Source: DASSJM01 sp036280655 | GTDB taxonomy: Bacteria > Actinomycetota > UBA4738 > HRBIN12 | Assembly (NCBI GenBank): GCA_036280655.1 | Contig: DASUQI010000058.1 | Coordinates: 11,727 to 75,726 of the forward strand | DNA length: 64,000 nucleotides | Direction of reading: 5' to 3' | In this document: piece after piece, positions 1 to 8,266 of the stretch | Position numbering within the stretch: the stretch's first letter is position 1 | Layout: every line of letters begins with the position of its first letter | Program-made: the position numbers and the translations under genes | Notes under the pieces: generated by a model | Seen by the model: only the letters and a program-made list of their open reading frames with translations | Told to the model about the DNA's origin: nothing | Database searches by the model: none

Positions 1-1
1 T

Positions 2-457
2 GAACGACGACCACAGGCCGTCGTGGATCATCGTGTCGACGAGATCCGCGTCGCCGAGCCGAGAGCCGGCGCGCGCCTTCGGCACGACATACGGCGCCTG
101 CGTCATCGACTCCATCCCGCCGGCCACGACGACGTCGACCTCGCCCGCGCGGATCATCTGGTCGGCGAGCGCGATCGCGGTCGTGCCCGACAGGCAGACC
201 TTGTCCACGTTCAGCGACGGGACCTCCCTGGGGATGCCGGCGGCCACCGAGGCCTGCCGGGCGGTGACCTGCCCGGTGCCGGCGCGGATCACCTGCCCCA
301 TCACCACGTAGTCCACCTGGTCGGGGGCGACGTCCGACCGGGCGAGCGCCGCGCGGATCGCGACCGCTCCGAGGTCGACCGCGGAGAGGTCTCGGAACGC
401 ACCGTGGAACTTGCCGATCGGCGTTCGAGCACCGGCCACGATGACGCTGCGAGGCAT
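2..457 (-). CDS. Thiolase (acetyl-CoA acetyltransferase), N-terminal part, cut by window edge
   Basis: Thiolases condense or cleave acyl-CoA with acetyl-CoA, in beta-oxidation or acetoacetyl-CoA formation. Only the first 152 codons are present. They open with MPRSVIVAGARTPIGKF, the usual thiolase N-terminus, and contain the nucleophilic cysteine at about residue 88 in KVCLSGTTAIAL. The ATG is preceded by GAAGGGAAG, a fair ribosome binding site. The half carrying the second Cys and the catalytic His lies outside the window, so substrate class cannot be judged. It is divergent from the LLM oxidoreductase gene, 82 bp away. Unlike the two thiolase-like proteins at 21-24 kb, this one keeps its nucleophile and should be a true thiolase. 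Confidence 0.9.
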   Translation of the reverse strand, partial: MPRSVIVAGARTPIGKFHGAFRDLSAVDLGAVAIRAALARSDVAPDQVDYVVMGQVIRAGTGQVTARQASVAAGIPREVPSLNVDKVCLSGTTAIALADQMIRAGEVDVVVAGGMESMTQAPYVVPKARAGSRLGDADLVDTMIHDGLWSSF

Positions 458-539
458 CGTCTTCCCTTCGTCGGTACGGTGGTTCCCCAGTCTACGCCGG
501 AGCCATGCATCGACCGATGCGCCGGCGGCAGGAGGGCGC

Positions 540-1406
540 GTGGCGAGGTTCGGCGTGTCGATCGTCCCGTCGGCATCCGGGCGCTCGGACCCGGTCGCCG
601 AGGCCGTTCGGGCGGAAGAGCTCGGGTTCGACATCGTCTCGATCTGGGACCACCCGCACGGGGACCGGCCGTCGTTCGAGACCTGGACCCTGCTGACGTG
701 GATCGCCGCTCGCACGAGCCGGGTCCATGTCGCCACCGACGTCCTCGGCCTCCCCTTCCGCCTCCCCGCGCTCACCGCGAAGATGGCCGAGTCGCTCGAC
801 CGATTGTCGGACGGCCGCTTGATCCTCGGGCTCGGCGCGGGCGGCGCGGACGCCGAGTTCGCGGGACTCGGCGCGCCCGTCCGGACGCCGGCCGAGAAGG
901 TCGAAGCGCTCGAGGAGGCACTCGCCGTGATCCGAGGCGTCTGGACCCGCTCACCGTTCACGTTCGAGGGGCGCCACTACCGCACCGACGAGGCCCTCGT
1001 CGAGCCCAAGCCGGACCGGCCGATCCCGATCTGGCTCGGCACGTACGGCCCGCGAGCACTGCGGCTGACCGGCCGACGCGCCGACGGTTGGATCCCGTCG
1101 ATGGGGCCCGCCACGCCCGACGAGGCGCGTTCGAAGATGGCGCTCGTGCGCGCCGCGGCCGAGCAGGCCGGCCGGGACCCCGTCGAGCTCGACTACGCGT
1201 ACAACGTCGGCGTTCGGCTCGCCGGGCCGCCCCCTCCCGACCCCGAACGGAGCGTCGCGGGCGAACCGGACGAGGTGATCGAGCGCCTGCTCGAGTTCCT
1301 CGAGGCCGGTTTCACGGTCCTGAACTTCTGGATCGGCGGGCGCCGGGAGGAGCAGGCCGAGCGCCTGGCGACGGAGGTCCTCCCGACCCTTCGCCGGCTC
1401 GGATGA
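540..1406 (+). CDS. LLM-class (luciferase-like) F420-dependent oxidoreductase
   Basis: A 288-residue TIM-barrel protein of the bacterial luciferase-like family; in actinobacteria these mostly use coenzyme F420, sometimes FMN. Family marks include ELGFDIVSIWDHP near the N-terminus, SDGRLILGLGAGG in the middle and ADGWIPSMGPATPDE, where LLM proteins place cofactor-contacting loops. I start it at GTG 540 because GGAGGG lies just upstream and the product then begins MARFGVSIVPS, as is usual for the family; the open frame extends further upstream without family sequence. The substrate cannot be deduced. An F420:NADP reductase gene at 31.4-32.1 kb supports F420 use in this organism. Confidence 0.85.
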   Translation: MARFGVSIVPSASGRSDPVAEAVRAEELGFDIVSIWDHPHGDRPSFETWTLLTWIAARTSRVHVATDVLGLPFRLPALTAKMAESLDRLSDGRLILGLGAGGADAEFAGLGAPVRTPAEKVEALEEALAVIRGVWTRSPFTFEGRHYRTDEALVEPKPDRPIPIWLGTYGPRALRLTGRRADGWIPSMGPATPDEARSKMALVRAAAEQAGRDPVELDYAYNVGVRLAGPPPPDPERSVAGEPDEVIERLLEFLEAGFTVLNFWIGGRREEQAERLATEVLPTLRRLG

Positions 1407-1618
1407 GTCACGTATCCCAACGCCTCGCGCGATCGCCGCTCTCCCGCAGAGCCTGATCCCCGATGTCACGGCACGAGGCGTCATCCGCGAGGGTGTAGCG
1501 TCGGCGGCGTGACACGTCTCGTCGTCGACCGCGAGACGCGGCTTCGGATCGCTCCAAGCGAGGTGGAGATCGCCGCCGAACACCCGGGCGTCTTTCTACG
1601 CCCAGTGGCTACGTCCCC

Positions 1619-2074
1619 ATGAGGGAGGATCGAGATGCGGAGGTCTCAGAGTTCTGGCGCTCGTTCGTCGACGCGACCGGCATCGAAGGCACCTACGTGA
1701 CGGGATCGTTCGGGAGCGACGCCGAGACGGCCGATGAGCTCGGACTTCTCGTTCGTGATGGGCAGAAGCGTGCTACCACGAGCCTTCTCTCATCCTACGA
1801 GGAGGACGACGAGCCGCTACCAGCGGTCGGCAACCTCAGCATCGTGCTGGACGGGCAAGGCACCCCCCTCTGCGTCATCCGCACGACCAGTGTTGAAGTG
1901 CGCCCATTCGGCCTCGTTGACGAGGCGTTCGCCTGGGTGGAGGGGGAAGGGGACCGGAGTCTCGCGTCCTGGCGCGATGCGCATGTCCGTTTCTTCGCGA
2001 GTCTGGGGCAGCCGGTCAGCGAGGACACGTTGGTCGTCCTGGACACGTTCGAGTTGCTCTGGGCGCCCAGATGA
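1619..2074 (+). CDS. ASCH domain-containing protein
   Basis: A 151-residue protein of the ASCH superfamily, a small beta-barrel fold related to PUA and thought to bind RNA or nucleotides. The signature is visible: FWRSFVDATG at the N-terminus, DGQKRATTSLLSSYE around residues 45-60, then LPAVGNLSIVLDGQGTPLCV and WVEGEGDRSLASWRDAHVRFF, in the usual order and length. Codon use is visibly less GC-biased than in neighbours (TCA, CTA, CTT, AGT are used), which may mean a more recent arrival. A 37-codon open frame ends across its ATG but has no recognisable content. Cellular role unknown. Confidence 0.85.
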   Translation: MREDRDAEVSEFWRSFVDATGIEGTYVTGSFGSDAETADELGLLVRDGQKRATTSLLSSYEEDDEPLPAVGNLSIVLDGQGTPLCVIRTTSVEVRPFGLVDEAFAWVEGEGDRSLASWRDAHVRFFASLGQPVSEDTLVVLDTFELLWAPR

Positions 2075-2187
2075 TCGTGACCATGAGCGTGGCCGGCGGG
2101 TGAACGCCGCTGACCCGGCCTGATCGACGCGCACGATAGAGGAGTGCGCCGACGATCGGGGTGGACGAGCGTCGGTGTGGCGTACCA

Positions 2188-2712
2188 TCAGGACCCGTCG
2201 TGAGCCTGCCTACCGGATCGCGACGAGCGCCACCGTTCGAAGACCTCGAGCCCGTCCGGACAGAACCGCTCGCGTTCGGTCATCGGTCCGACCTCGTCGA
2301 GCGGCACGAACACGCCCCACACGACCTCGGTCGGCTGCCACACGATCGGTCCGTCCCACACGACGTCGAAGGCGGCGCCCCAGACCCGCCCGCTGGGGCC
2401 GTCGTAGCGGTGGAGGAACCGGAACGTGGGTTCGGCGGCGACGCCCAGCTCCTCCTCGAGCTCGCGCCGCGCGCAGACCTCGTAGGGCTCGCCCGCGGCG
2501 TTCACGCCGCCGGCGCACACATCGTAGTAGCCGGGGTAGACGTCCTTGGTCTCGGTCCGCCGATGGACGTACAGCTCGCCCGCGGGGTTCAGGACGAACA
2601 CGTACGTGCAGCGATGGAGCAGGTTCTCGGTGCGGAGCGTCCGCCGCGGCACGACCCCGACGACGTCGTTCCGCTCGTCGACGATGTCGACGAGCTCGTC
2701 GGCCGGATTCAC
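2188..2712 (-). CDS. NUDIX hydrolase
   Basis: A 174-residue Nudix hydrolase, cleaving a nucleoside diphosphate linked to some other moiety. The Nudix box is perfect: GVNAAGE, seven residues, then RELEEELGV. The flanking layout (DELVDIVDERNDVVGVVPR at the start, then LHRCTYVFVLNPAGELYVHRR) is that of the YfcD/isopentenyl-isomerase-like Nudix subgroup, whose natural substrate is uncertain. Start is GTG at 2712, 4 nt after the stop of the DinB gene, so the two are probably cotranscribed. The segment between its stop and the ASCH gene holds nothing else recognisable. Confidence 0.88.
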   Translation of the reverse strand: MNPADELVDIVDERNDVVGVVPRRTLRTENLLHRCTYVFVLNPAGELYVHRRTETKDVYPGYYDVCAGGVNAAGEPYEVCARRELEEELGVAAEPTFRFLHRYDGPSGRVWGAAFDVVWDGPIVWQPTEVVWGVFVPLDEVGPMTERERFCPDGLEVFERWRSSRSGRQAHDGS

Positions 2713-2716
2713 CGGA

Positions 2717-3214
2717 CTACGTACGTCCGCGAACCCAGAAGTCCCAGCCGTCCAGCTCCGGGACCTCCTCGCCGAGCGCGCCGAGCGTCGAGCAGATCTG
2801 CGTCCGGTGGTCGTTGCCGTGATGGATCGCCTGGATCAGCAGCATCGCCTCGGCCGGGTCCGTGTCCGGATAGTCCTGACGCCTGCGGACCGCCGAATGA
2901 AGTGAGCCCGCCTCAAGGTCGGAGAGCGCCTCGTCCCACCGACGCCGGTGCTCGGGCATCTCGGACCGGAGCTGCGCGAGGGGCACCCCGACCCGGTCGT
3001 CGGCGAGCGGCGGTGTCGGGTCGCGAAGCCGCAAGAGGTATCGCGAGTCTCCGTCGATCATGTGGGTGAGCGTGTCGATCATCGACCCGTACGTCCCCGG
3101 GATCGAGCGGTCGAGCCTGCTCGCCGGCAGCCGCCCGAGGTGGTCGATCAGGGCCTCGGTCGCCCACAGGTGATGGTCGTACATCGCTCGAAGGACGTCG
3201 GATGGATCCGTCAT
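2717..3214 (-). CDS. DinB family protein
   Basis: A 165-residue four-helix DinB/YfiT-like protein. The three metal-binding histidine positions typical of the family can be seen: one in the first helix (MYDHHLWATEALIDHL), one in THMIDGDSRYLLRL and a last pair in IQAIHHGNDHRTQI. Members bind Ni, Zn or Fe; in actinobacteria some are mycothiol-dependent transferases, but this protein is too generic to assign. It begins at ATG 3214 and is followed at once by the Nudix gene, suggesting a small stress or detoxification operon. That role is an inference from context. Confidence 0.85.
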   Translation of the reverse strand: MTDPSDVLRAMYDHHLWATEALIDHLGRLPASRLDRSIPGTYGSMIDTLTHMIDGDSRYLLRLRDPTPPLADDRVGVPLAQLRSEMPEHRRRWDEALSDLEAGSLHSAVRRRQDYPDTDPAEAMLLIQAIHHGNDHRTQICSTLGALGEEVPELDGWDFWVRGRT

Positions 3215-3257
3215 CGCGGGTCGAACGATAGCGCGCCGGCGGGCGCGTGCCGCAGCC

Positions 3258-5078
3258 TCAGCTCCGAGAGCCGATCGCGATCTCGATCTGCTGGATGATC
3301 TCGTCGCCGACGAGCTCGTCCCGGGCGATCAGCGCGTCGCGGAGCGCGACCACGACGTCCCGGTTCTCCTCGAGCAGCCTCGTGACCCGGCCCTTCTGCT
3401 CGGTCAGGATCTGCTCGACCCGGGCCTTGCCCTCGGCGTCGCTCAGCACCTTGCCGACGAGGTTCTTCGAGCCGACCGGTCCCTCGGCGATCGCGTCGTA
3501 GGACACGAGTGAACCCGCCATCCCGAACGACCCCACCATCTGCGCCGTCAACGTGGTCGCGTGCTGCAGGTCGGACGCCGGGCCCGTGCCGCTCTCCCCG
3601 AAGAACACCTCCTCGGCCACGAGGCCACCGAGCGAGATCGCCACGTTCGCCTCGATCTCCGACCGCGTCCGCGTGAAGCGCTCCTCCTCGTCCCCGTGGG
3701 CGAGCAGGCCGAGCGACTGCCGACGCTTGATGATCGACAGCACCTCGAGACGCCGCCCCTTCCCGAGGAAGAAGGCGGCCGTGGCGTGGCCGGCCTCGTG
3801 GGTCGCGACCGAGACCCGGTCGGACTCCGTGTAGGTGACCGCCTGCTTGAACCCGAGCTCCTCGGTCAGCTTCGCCTCGTGGATATCCTGGGCGGTCATC
3901 GCGGTCCGTCCGTTTCGGAGCGCCACGAGCAGCGCCTCGTCGAACAGGTGCTCGATCATCACCGGGCTGTAGCCGAACGTGTCGTGTGCGAGGCGCTCGC
4001 GCTCGTGGTCGTCGTCGAGGAGCTCGTGGTGGGTCTTGCGGTCGAGGAAGAAATCGATCTGCTCGCGCCGGCCCGACTTCGTCGGCAGGTCGAAGTACAG
4101 CCGCCGGTCGAACCGTCCCGGACGCAGCAGCGCGGGGTCGAGCTGGTCGGCCCGGTTCGTCGCGGCGATCAGCAAGATGTTGCTGTAGATCGGCTTAGCG
4201 GCGGGGATCCGACGCTCCGGCGGCAGGAAGCCGTTCACCCACTCGATCATCCGAGCCTTCGTCCGAGCGCCGAACGGCGGCTGGTCGAACGACTGCATCT
4301 GGATCAACAGCTCGTTCACCATCCCCGAGCCCGCGGGGCCGACGAGGCTCGAGGCGACCCGGCCGAGGCCCGTCGCGTCGGGGCTCGCGTTCATCCCGCC
4401 GCGTTCGCCGCCGATCGCGTCGATCTCCTCGATGAACCCGATCGCGCCCCCCTCCTTGCGGGCGAGCTTGCGCAGGCGCCGGAAGAACGACCGGATCTTC
4501 GAGTTCGTCATGCCGAACCACATCGACTGGAACGCCGGCGCGGCGGTGAAGAGGAACGGCACGCCGGCCTGCTTGGCCATCGCCTTGGCGAGGAACGTCT
4601 TCCCGGTGCCCGGCGGTCCTTCGAACAGGATCCCGCGCCGCGGGTTGCCGCCCAGCTGATCGCGGAAGGTCGCGTAGCCGAGGAACACGTCGAGGGTCCG
4701 GCCGACCTCGTCCACCTGGTCGTCGAGACCCGGCACCTGGTCGAGCCCGATCTCGATCTCCTCTGGCCGCACGACCTGGTGCGGGGACCGGCCGCTGAAC
4801 AGCGGCATCAACATCATCAGCGCGACCGCGCCGAACAGCAAGAAGATGGGCAGGAAGATGACCGCCTCGGGTCCGAGGGTCGGCAGCCGGAAGGGGTTGT
4901 CGGTGAGGTAGCGATACCAGAGGTAGAAGTCGATCAGGCCGAGGATCAGGACCAGTCGCCAGATCCGGCGCCGCCGGGTCCGCTCACGGACCTTGAAGAC
5001 GTCGGCGCGACCATCCGACGCGACATCCGAGCCGAGGAGCACGGACGCGGTGGACCTGCTCGACTGCCTCAAGGACAC
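3258..5078 (-). CDS. FtsH-like membrane AAA+ zinc metalloprotease with variant Walker B
   Basis: A 606-residue FtsH-type ATP-dependent protease for membrane or unfolded proteins. Order of parts: two N-terminal membrane segments (about 39-55 and 70-95), AAA+ module with Walker A EGPPGTGKT (153-161), sensor region ATNRADQLDPALLRPGRFDRR, then peptidase with HEAGH at 427-431 and the third ligand Asp in GPASDLQHAT near 503. Odd points: Walker B reads FIEEIDAIGG where FtsH has FIDEIDAVG, and about 60 extra residues sit between Walker B and sensor 1. It is therefore a divergent FtsH-like paralogue rather than certainly the housekeeping FtsH. Start GTG 5078; a TTG two codons in follows GAGGGG and is an alternative. 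Confidence 0.85.
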   Translation of the reverse strand: MSLRQSSRSTASVLLGSDVASDGRADVFKVRERTRRRRIWRLVLILGLIDFYLWYRYLTDNPFRLPTLGPEAVIFLPIFLLFGAVALMMLMPLFSGRSPHQVVRPEEIEIGLDQVPGLDDQVDEVGRTLDVFLGYATFRDQLGGNPRRGILFEGPPGTGKTFLAKAMAKQAGVPFLFTAAPAFQSMWFGMTNSKIRSFFRRLRKLARKEGGAIGFIEEIDAIGGERGGMNASPDATGLGRVASSLVGPAGSGMVNELLIQMQSFDQPPFGARTKARMIEWVNGFLPPERRIPAAKPIYSNILLIAATNRADQLDPALLRPGRFDRRLYFDLPTKSGRREQIDFFLDRKTHHELLDDDHERERLAHDTFGYSPVMIEHLFDEALLVALRNGRTAMTAQDIHEAKLTEELGFKQAVTYTESDRVSVATHEAGHATAAFFLGKGRRLEVLSIIKRRQSLGLLAHGDEEERFTRTRSEIEANVAISLGGLVAEEVFFGESGTGPASDLQHATTLTAQMVGSFGMAGSLVSYDAIAEGPVGSKNLVGKVLSDAEGKARVEQILTEQKGRVTRLLEENRDVVVALRDALIARDELVGDEIIQQIEIAIGSRS

Positions 5079-5120
5079 CCCTCACGGTTCGTGCGACGGC
5101 TCGACCATCCTAGTCACTGC

Positions 5121-5160
5121 GGCCGATGCGCCGCATCGGCCCTTCGCCCTAGGCGAAGGG
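5121..5160. repeat. Two abutting perfect hairpins in the divergent promoter region
   Basis: First hairpin: GGCCGATGC (5121-5129), loop GCC, GCATCGGCC (5133-5141). Second: CCCTTCGCC (5140-5148), loop CTA, GGCGAAGGG (5152-5160). Both stems are nine perfect pairs with 3-nt loops, and they share two C residues. They lie between the FtsH-like gene (start 5078, minus) and the XRE regulator gene (start 5205, plus), where operators or a leader RNA structure could sit. No U tract follows either hairpin, so simple termination is not obvious. Confidence 0.7.
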
Positions 5161-5204
5161 GCCGTCGATGCCCACCGGCGCGGAGCAGCCGCTAAGGTGC
5201 GCTC

Positions 5205-5594
5205 ATGGCGAGGAAGAAGCTCCCGCCCGTGCCCAGGGAGGACGCGCGGACGATCGGAGCGCTCCTGCGCGCGCTCCGCAAGGCGGCCGGATACCGAGCC
5301 GTGCAGGACGCGGCGGCGGCCGGCGGGTTCCCGGCGGCGCGCCAGACGATCTACGCGTACGAGCGCGGCGGGCTCACCCCGTCCCTCCAGCAGTTCCTCG
5401 AGCTCGTCGAGTACTACGGGACGCACCCGGGGCGCGCTGATGGCGCCAAGCCGGAGGAGGACCTTCGCGCGCAGGCCGTGGCCGCGGTGAGCCGCGCGCT
5501 CGCGCTGCGCGCGTACCACGTGCCGCAGGCGTACGAGCTGATCGAGCGACTCCAGCCGCCGCTCGCCGAGACCCGACGCCGCAGGAGCTCGTGA
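5205..5594 (+). CDS. Small helix-turn-helix (XRE-like) regulator
   Basis: A 129-residue protein with an N-terminal helix-turn-helix of the Xre/Cro type: RTIGALLRALRKAAGYRAV, then AARQTIYAYERGGLTPSLQQFLELVEYYG (residues about 15-75), where TIYAYERGG corresponds to the recognition helix. The C-terminal part is helical and basic (ETRRRRSS) without a known domain. Its stop overlaps the GTG of the methylmalonyl-CoA epimerase gene by 4 nt (GTGA), so the pair should be translated together. It could regulate that pathway or itself through the hairpins at 5121-5160; both are inferences. Confidence 0.75.
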   Translation: MARKKLPPVPREDARTIGALLRALRKAAGYRAVQDAAAAGGFPAARQTIYAYERGGLTPSLQQFLELVEYYGTHPGRADGAKPEEDLRAQAVAAVSRALALRAYHVPQAYELIERLQPPLAETRRRRSS

Positions 5595-5995
5595 GACCCA
5601 CGCAGATCGATCACGTCGGCATCGCGGTCGCCGATCTCGAGGCCGCGGTCGAGCGGTACCGGACGACCCTCGGGCTCGAGCCCGCCCACCGGGAGCGGAT
5701 GGACGACCAGGGCGTCGAGGAGGTGCTGTTCGAGGTGGGATCGTCGTTCGTCCAGCTCCTCGGCGCGCTCGGTCCGAACACGCCGGTCGGCCGGTTCCTC
5801 GAGAAACACGGCGAGGGCATCCACCACGTCGGGTACCGGGTCGAGAGCGTGGTCGAGGCGCTCGAGAAGCTCCGGGCGGCCGGCGTCCGGCTGATCGACG
5901 AGACGCCGCGCCGAGGATCGCGCGGGACGACGATCGCGTTCGTCCACCCCAGGGACATGGGCGGCGTCCTCGTCGAGCTCGTGCAGCAGGGCTAG
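5591..5995 (+). CDS. mce: Methylmalonyl-CoA epimerase
   Basis: Converts (S)- to (R)-methylmalonyl-CoA between propionyl-CoA carboxylase and methylmalonyl-CoA mutase. The 134-residue protein is the normal length for this VOC-fold metalloenzyme, with the N-terminal metal His in QIDHVGIAVADLEAA, the second in GEGIHHVGYRVESV and the terminal Glu in GGVLVELVQQG. It starts at GTG 5591, overlapping the upstream regulator gene. The other parts of the pathway are in the same window: carboxylase beta (9.4 kb), biotin carboxylase (29.7 kb), mutase large subunit (35.2 kb) and small subunit (62.1 kb). Its stop shares the bases CTAG with the convergent ccr gene. Confidence 0.93.
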   Translation: MRPTQIDHVGIAVADLEAAVERYRTTLGLEPAHRERMDDQGVEEVLFEVGSSFVQLLGALGPNTPVGRFLEKHGEGIHHVGYRVESVVEALEKLRAAGVRLIDETPRRGSRGTTIAFVHPRDMGGVLVELVQQG

Positions 5996-7233
5996 GGCAG
6001 GGTCGACAGGCCGGCGTTCGGCGCGCTGATCAGCACGGCGACGTTGCCCTCGGGGAGCTCGCCGACGCCCATCAGCTGGTGCGCGAGGCCGGACTCCTCG
6101 TACGCGAAGGTCCGCCCGTGGGTCGTGTGCACCTTCCCTCCGCGGACGAGGTCGTTGAACGCCGCAGCCTGCTCGTCGTTGAACAGGTGCGAGCCCTGGT
6201 ACCGCTTCTGCGGGTACCAGAGGTAGCGCACGTCCACCATGGTGTCGTAGCCGCTCGTCCCGGCACAGATCACGACCATGCCGCCACGCTCGCATACGAA
6301 GATCGATGTCGGGACCGTGTCCTGCCCGGGGTGCTCGAACACGATGTTCGGGTTGCGACGTTCGCCGAGGACCTCCCAGATCGCCTTGCCGAACGCCTTC
6401 GCGCCCTCGAACCACGCCTTCCAGTCCGGGGAGTCCCACGCGGGCGGCACTCCCCAGTGGTCGAACGCCGTCCGGTCGACGTAGCCCGCCGCGCCGAGCT
6501 CTTTCGCGTACTCCCCTTTCACGGCGCTGCTCACGACCGCGACCGGCGTGGCCCCCGCGAGCGCGACGAGCTGGATCGCGAGCGAGCCGAGTCCCCCCGA
6601 GCCGCCCCACACGAGCACGACGTCGTCCTCCTTCACCGTGTTCGGCGGCCACCCGTGGAGCATCCGGTACGCGGTGGCGCCGGTGAGGGTCGGCGCCGCG
6701 GCCTCCTCCCACGTGAGGCGCTCGGCCTTCGGGAGGCACTGGTGCGCCTGCACCTTCGTGAACTGCGCGAACGAGCCCCAGCACGTGTCGTACCCCCACA
6801 CGCGGAACGACGGGGCGACCCCGGGGTCGTTGCCCGCGGCGACCCACGGGTCGTCGTGGTCCCACTGGCCGGCGTGCACGACGACCTCGTCGCCGACCGA
6901 GACGTTCGAGACCCCGGAGCCAACGGCGTAGACCACGCCCGAGGCGTCCGAGCCCACGATGTGGAACTCGGTGGGCTCGCCCCACCTCGCCTGGGTCTTC
7001 GTGACGTCGATCGGGACGCCGCGCGCCGCCCACACGTTGTTGAAGTTCACGCCGGCGGCCATCACGAGCACGAGGGCCTCGTACGGCCCGATCTCCGGGA
7101 CGTCGATCACCTCGTCCCGGATCGAGTCCCTCGGTTCGCCGTACCGCTCGGGCCGGACGAGCTGCGCGTGCATCCGCGACGGCACCTCGCCGAGCGGGGG
7201 GATCTCGCCGATCTCGAAGACGTCCTTGGTCAC
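5992..7233 (-). CDS. ccr: Crotonyl-CoA carboxylase/reductase
   Basis: Reductively carboxylates crotonyl-CoA with NADPH and CO2 to ethylmalonyl-CoA; without CO2 it makes butyryl-CoA. It belongs to the ethylmalonyl-CoA pathway or supplies extender units. The 413-residue protein is a medium-chain reductase with the long CCR-specific inserts. Visible marks: GVNFNNVWAARGVPIDV, WDHDDPWVAAGNDPGVAPS, cofactor loop WGGSGGLGSLAIQL, RRNPNIVFEHPGQDTVP and YLWYPQKRYQGSHLFNDEQA. The last two separate CCR from ordinary quinone oxidoreductases. I chose GTG 7233 because GGAG stands 7 nt upstream and the product begins MTKDVFEIGEIPPLGE; the open frame runs 19 codons further without family sequence. Confidence 0.93.
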   Translation of the reverse strand: MTKDVFEIGEIPPLGEVPSRMHAQLVRPERYGEPRDSIRDEVIDVPEIGPYEALVLVMAAGVNFNNVWAARGVPIDVTKTQARWGEPTEFHIVGSDASGVVYAVGSGVSNVSVGDEVVVHAGQWDHDDPWVAAGNDPGVAPSFRVWGYDTCWGSFAQFTKVQAHQCLPKAERLTWEEAAAPTLTGATAYRMLHGWPPNTVKEDDVVLVWGGSGGLGSLAIQLVALAGATPVAVVSSAVKGEYAKELGAAGYVDRTAFDHWGVPPAWDSPDWKAWFEGAKAFGKAIWEVLGERRNPNIVFEHPGQDTVPTSIFVCERGGMVVICAGTSGYDTMVDVRYLWYPQKRYQGSHLFNDEQAAAFNDLVRGGKVHTTHGRTFAYEESGLAHQLMGVGELPEGNVAVLISAPNAGLSTLP

Positions 7234-7314
7234 CGGGTGCTCCGTTCGTCGATGGACGGGACGATAGGCGAACGGCGAACGCGTCACCAACGGCGCGTCC
7301 TCAGGCGTTCGTGC

Positions 7315-8238
7315 TCAGACCAGGGCCGTGCTCGACGGGCAGGTCCGCCCCCTCGGGCACCAGGTGCAGAACGGACCCGGCCGGAGCTCGAGCGGCCGGC
7401 CGGCGTCGGACGCGGCGGCGGCACGCACCGCGTCGATCACTCTGTCGGCCGCCCTGCCGAGCACCTTCTCGTCGACGTCTTCGGCCTGCCACTCCCCCGA
7501 GTCGAGGTACAGCGTCGCGACACGGTAGGGCGGGACGCCGAACCGCAGCGCGAGCAGCAGCCCATAGAAGCGCATGTCCTCGGCGTGCTCGGGCCAGGCG
7601 CGCCCGGTCTTCAGGTCGATCGCGAGGCGATCGGCGCCTCCGCGGCCGGCGGCCTGCGCGCCGAGGACGAGGTCGAGCTGGCCCGACAGGACGAGCGACC
7701 CGCCGAGCAGCTCGACGCGGACGTGCCACTCGGTGGACGGCGCGAGCTCGCGCCGCATCAGCCGGAGCGGCGGCATCGTCGAGCGGAACAGCTCGAGCGT
7801 CTTGGCCCCGTCCATGAGCGTCTCGTCCCGCCGGAGCCCGTCCAGGCCGTGCCAGAACGCGCCGAACGCGCGGTCCTCGCCGAGCCGTTCGGCCGCCTGC
7901 TCGACCAGCTCGTGGGGGTCGCGCTCCTCGCGCCCGGCCACCTCGAGCTCGATCGCCTTGTGCGCCAGCTTGCCGGCGGCCGAGCGCGCGGAGAACTCGA
8001 ACGGCCCGCGCTCGCCGGAGCGGACCGCGTCGAACAGCCCCGGGCACCGGCCGAGGTCGTTGAGGTTGGACTTCCCGAGCCACAGCGGGTCGGGGAGCTC
8101 GAACGCCCGCGCCGCCTCCTCGATCCGGTCGCGGAGGCGTTGGACGGCGTCCGAGGGGACGGGGGCCCGGCGAGCCTCGCCGATCAGCCCGTCCATCGTT
8201 CGGCGCTGGGCGGGCGAGAGCTCGAGGGTCGTCTGCAC
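7315..8238 (-). CDS. RecB-family PD-(D/E)XK nuclease
   Basis: A 307-residue single-domain relative of the RecB/Cas4 nucleases. The active-site core is visible as LSGQLDLVLG followed by RLAIDLKTGRAWPEHAEDMRFYGLLLALRFG, the D...DxK...QxxxY pattern, and an upstream helix with KLAHKAIELEVAG supplies the usual His. The C-terminus ends FCTWCPRGRTCPS; three cysteines here may be remnants of the Fe-S cluster of AddB/Cas4-like proteins. No cas genes, helicase or recombination genes lie nearby. Start taken at GTG 8238, which leaves room for the divergent HTH gene at 8267; an internal ATG (MDGLIGEAR) is an alternative. Confidence 0.8.
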   Translation of the reverse strand: MQTTLELSPAQRRTMDGLIGEARRAPVPSDAVQRLRDRIEEAARAFELPDPLWLGKSNLNDLGRCPGLFDAVRSGERGPFEFSARSAAGKLAHKAIELEVAGREERDPHELVEQAAERLGEDRAFGAFWHGLDGLRRDETLMDGAKTLELFRSTMPPLRLMRRELAPSTEWHVRVELLGGSLVLSGQLDLVLGAQAAGRGGADRLAIDLKTGRAWPEHAEDMRFYGLLLALRFGVPPYRVATLYLDSGEWQAEDVDEKVLGRAADRVIDAVRAAAASDAGRPLELRPGPFCTWCPRGRTCPSSTALV

Positions 8239-8266
8239 GGGGCGGATGGTAGGAGTACCCACCGAC

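Noticed and set aside
1509..1622. 37-codon frame from GTG 1509 ending on the ASCH ATG (ATGA-like overlap)
   Set aside because: No ribosome binding site, no recognisable sequence; it may be a remnant but cannot be supported as a gene.
7315..8238. RecB-like nuclease as Cas4 or part of a defence system
   Set aside because: No cas, restriction or helicase genes nearby; only three C-terminal Cys and no N-terminal Cys for the Cas4 cluster.
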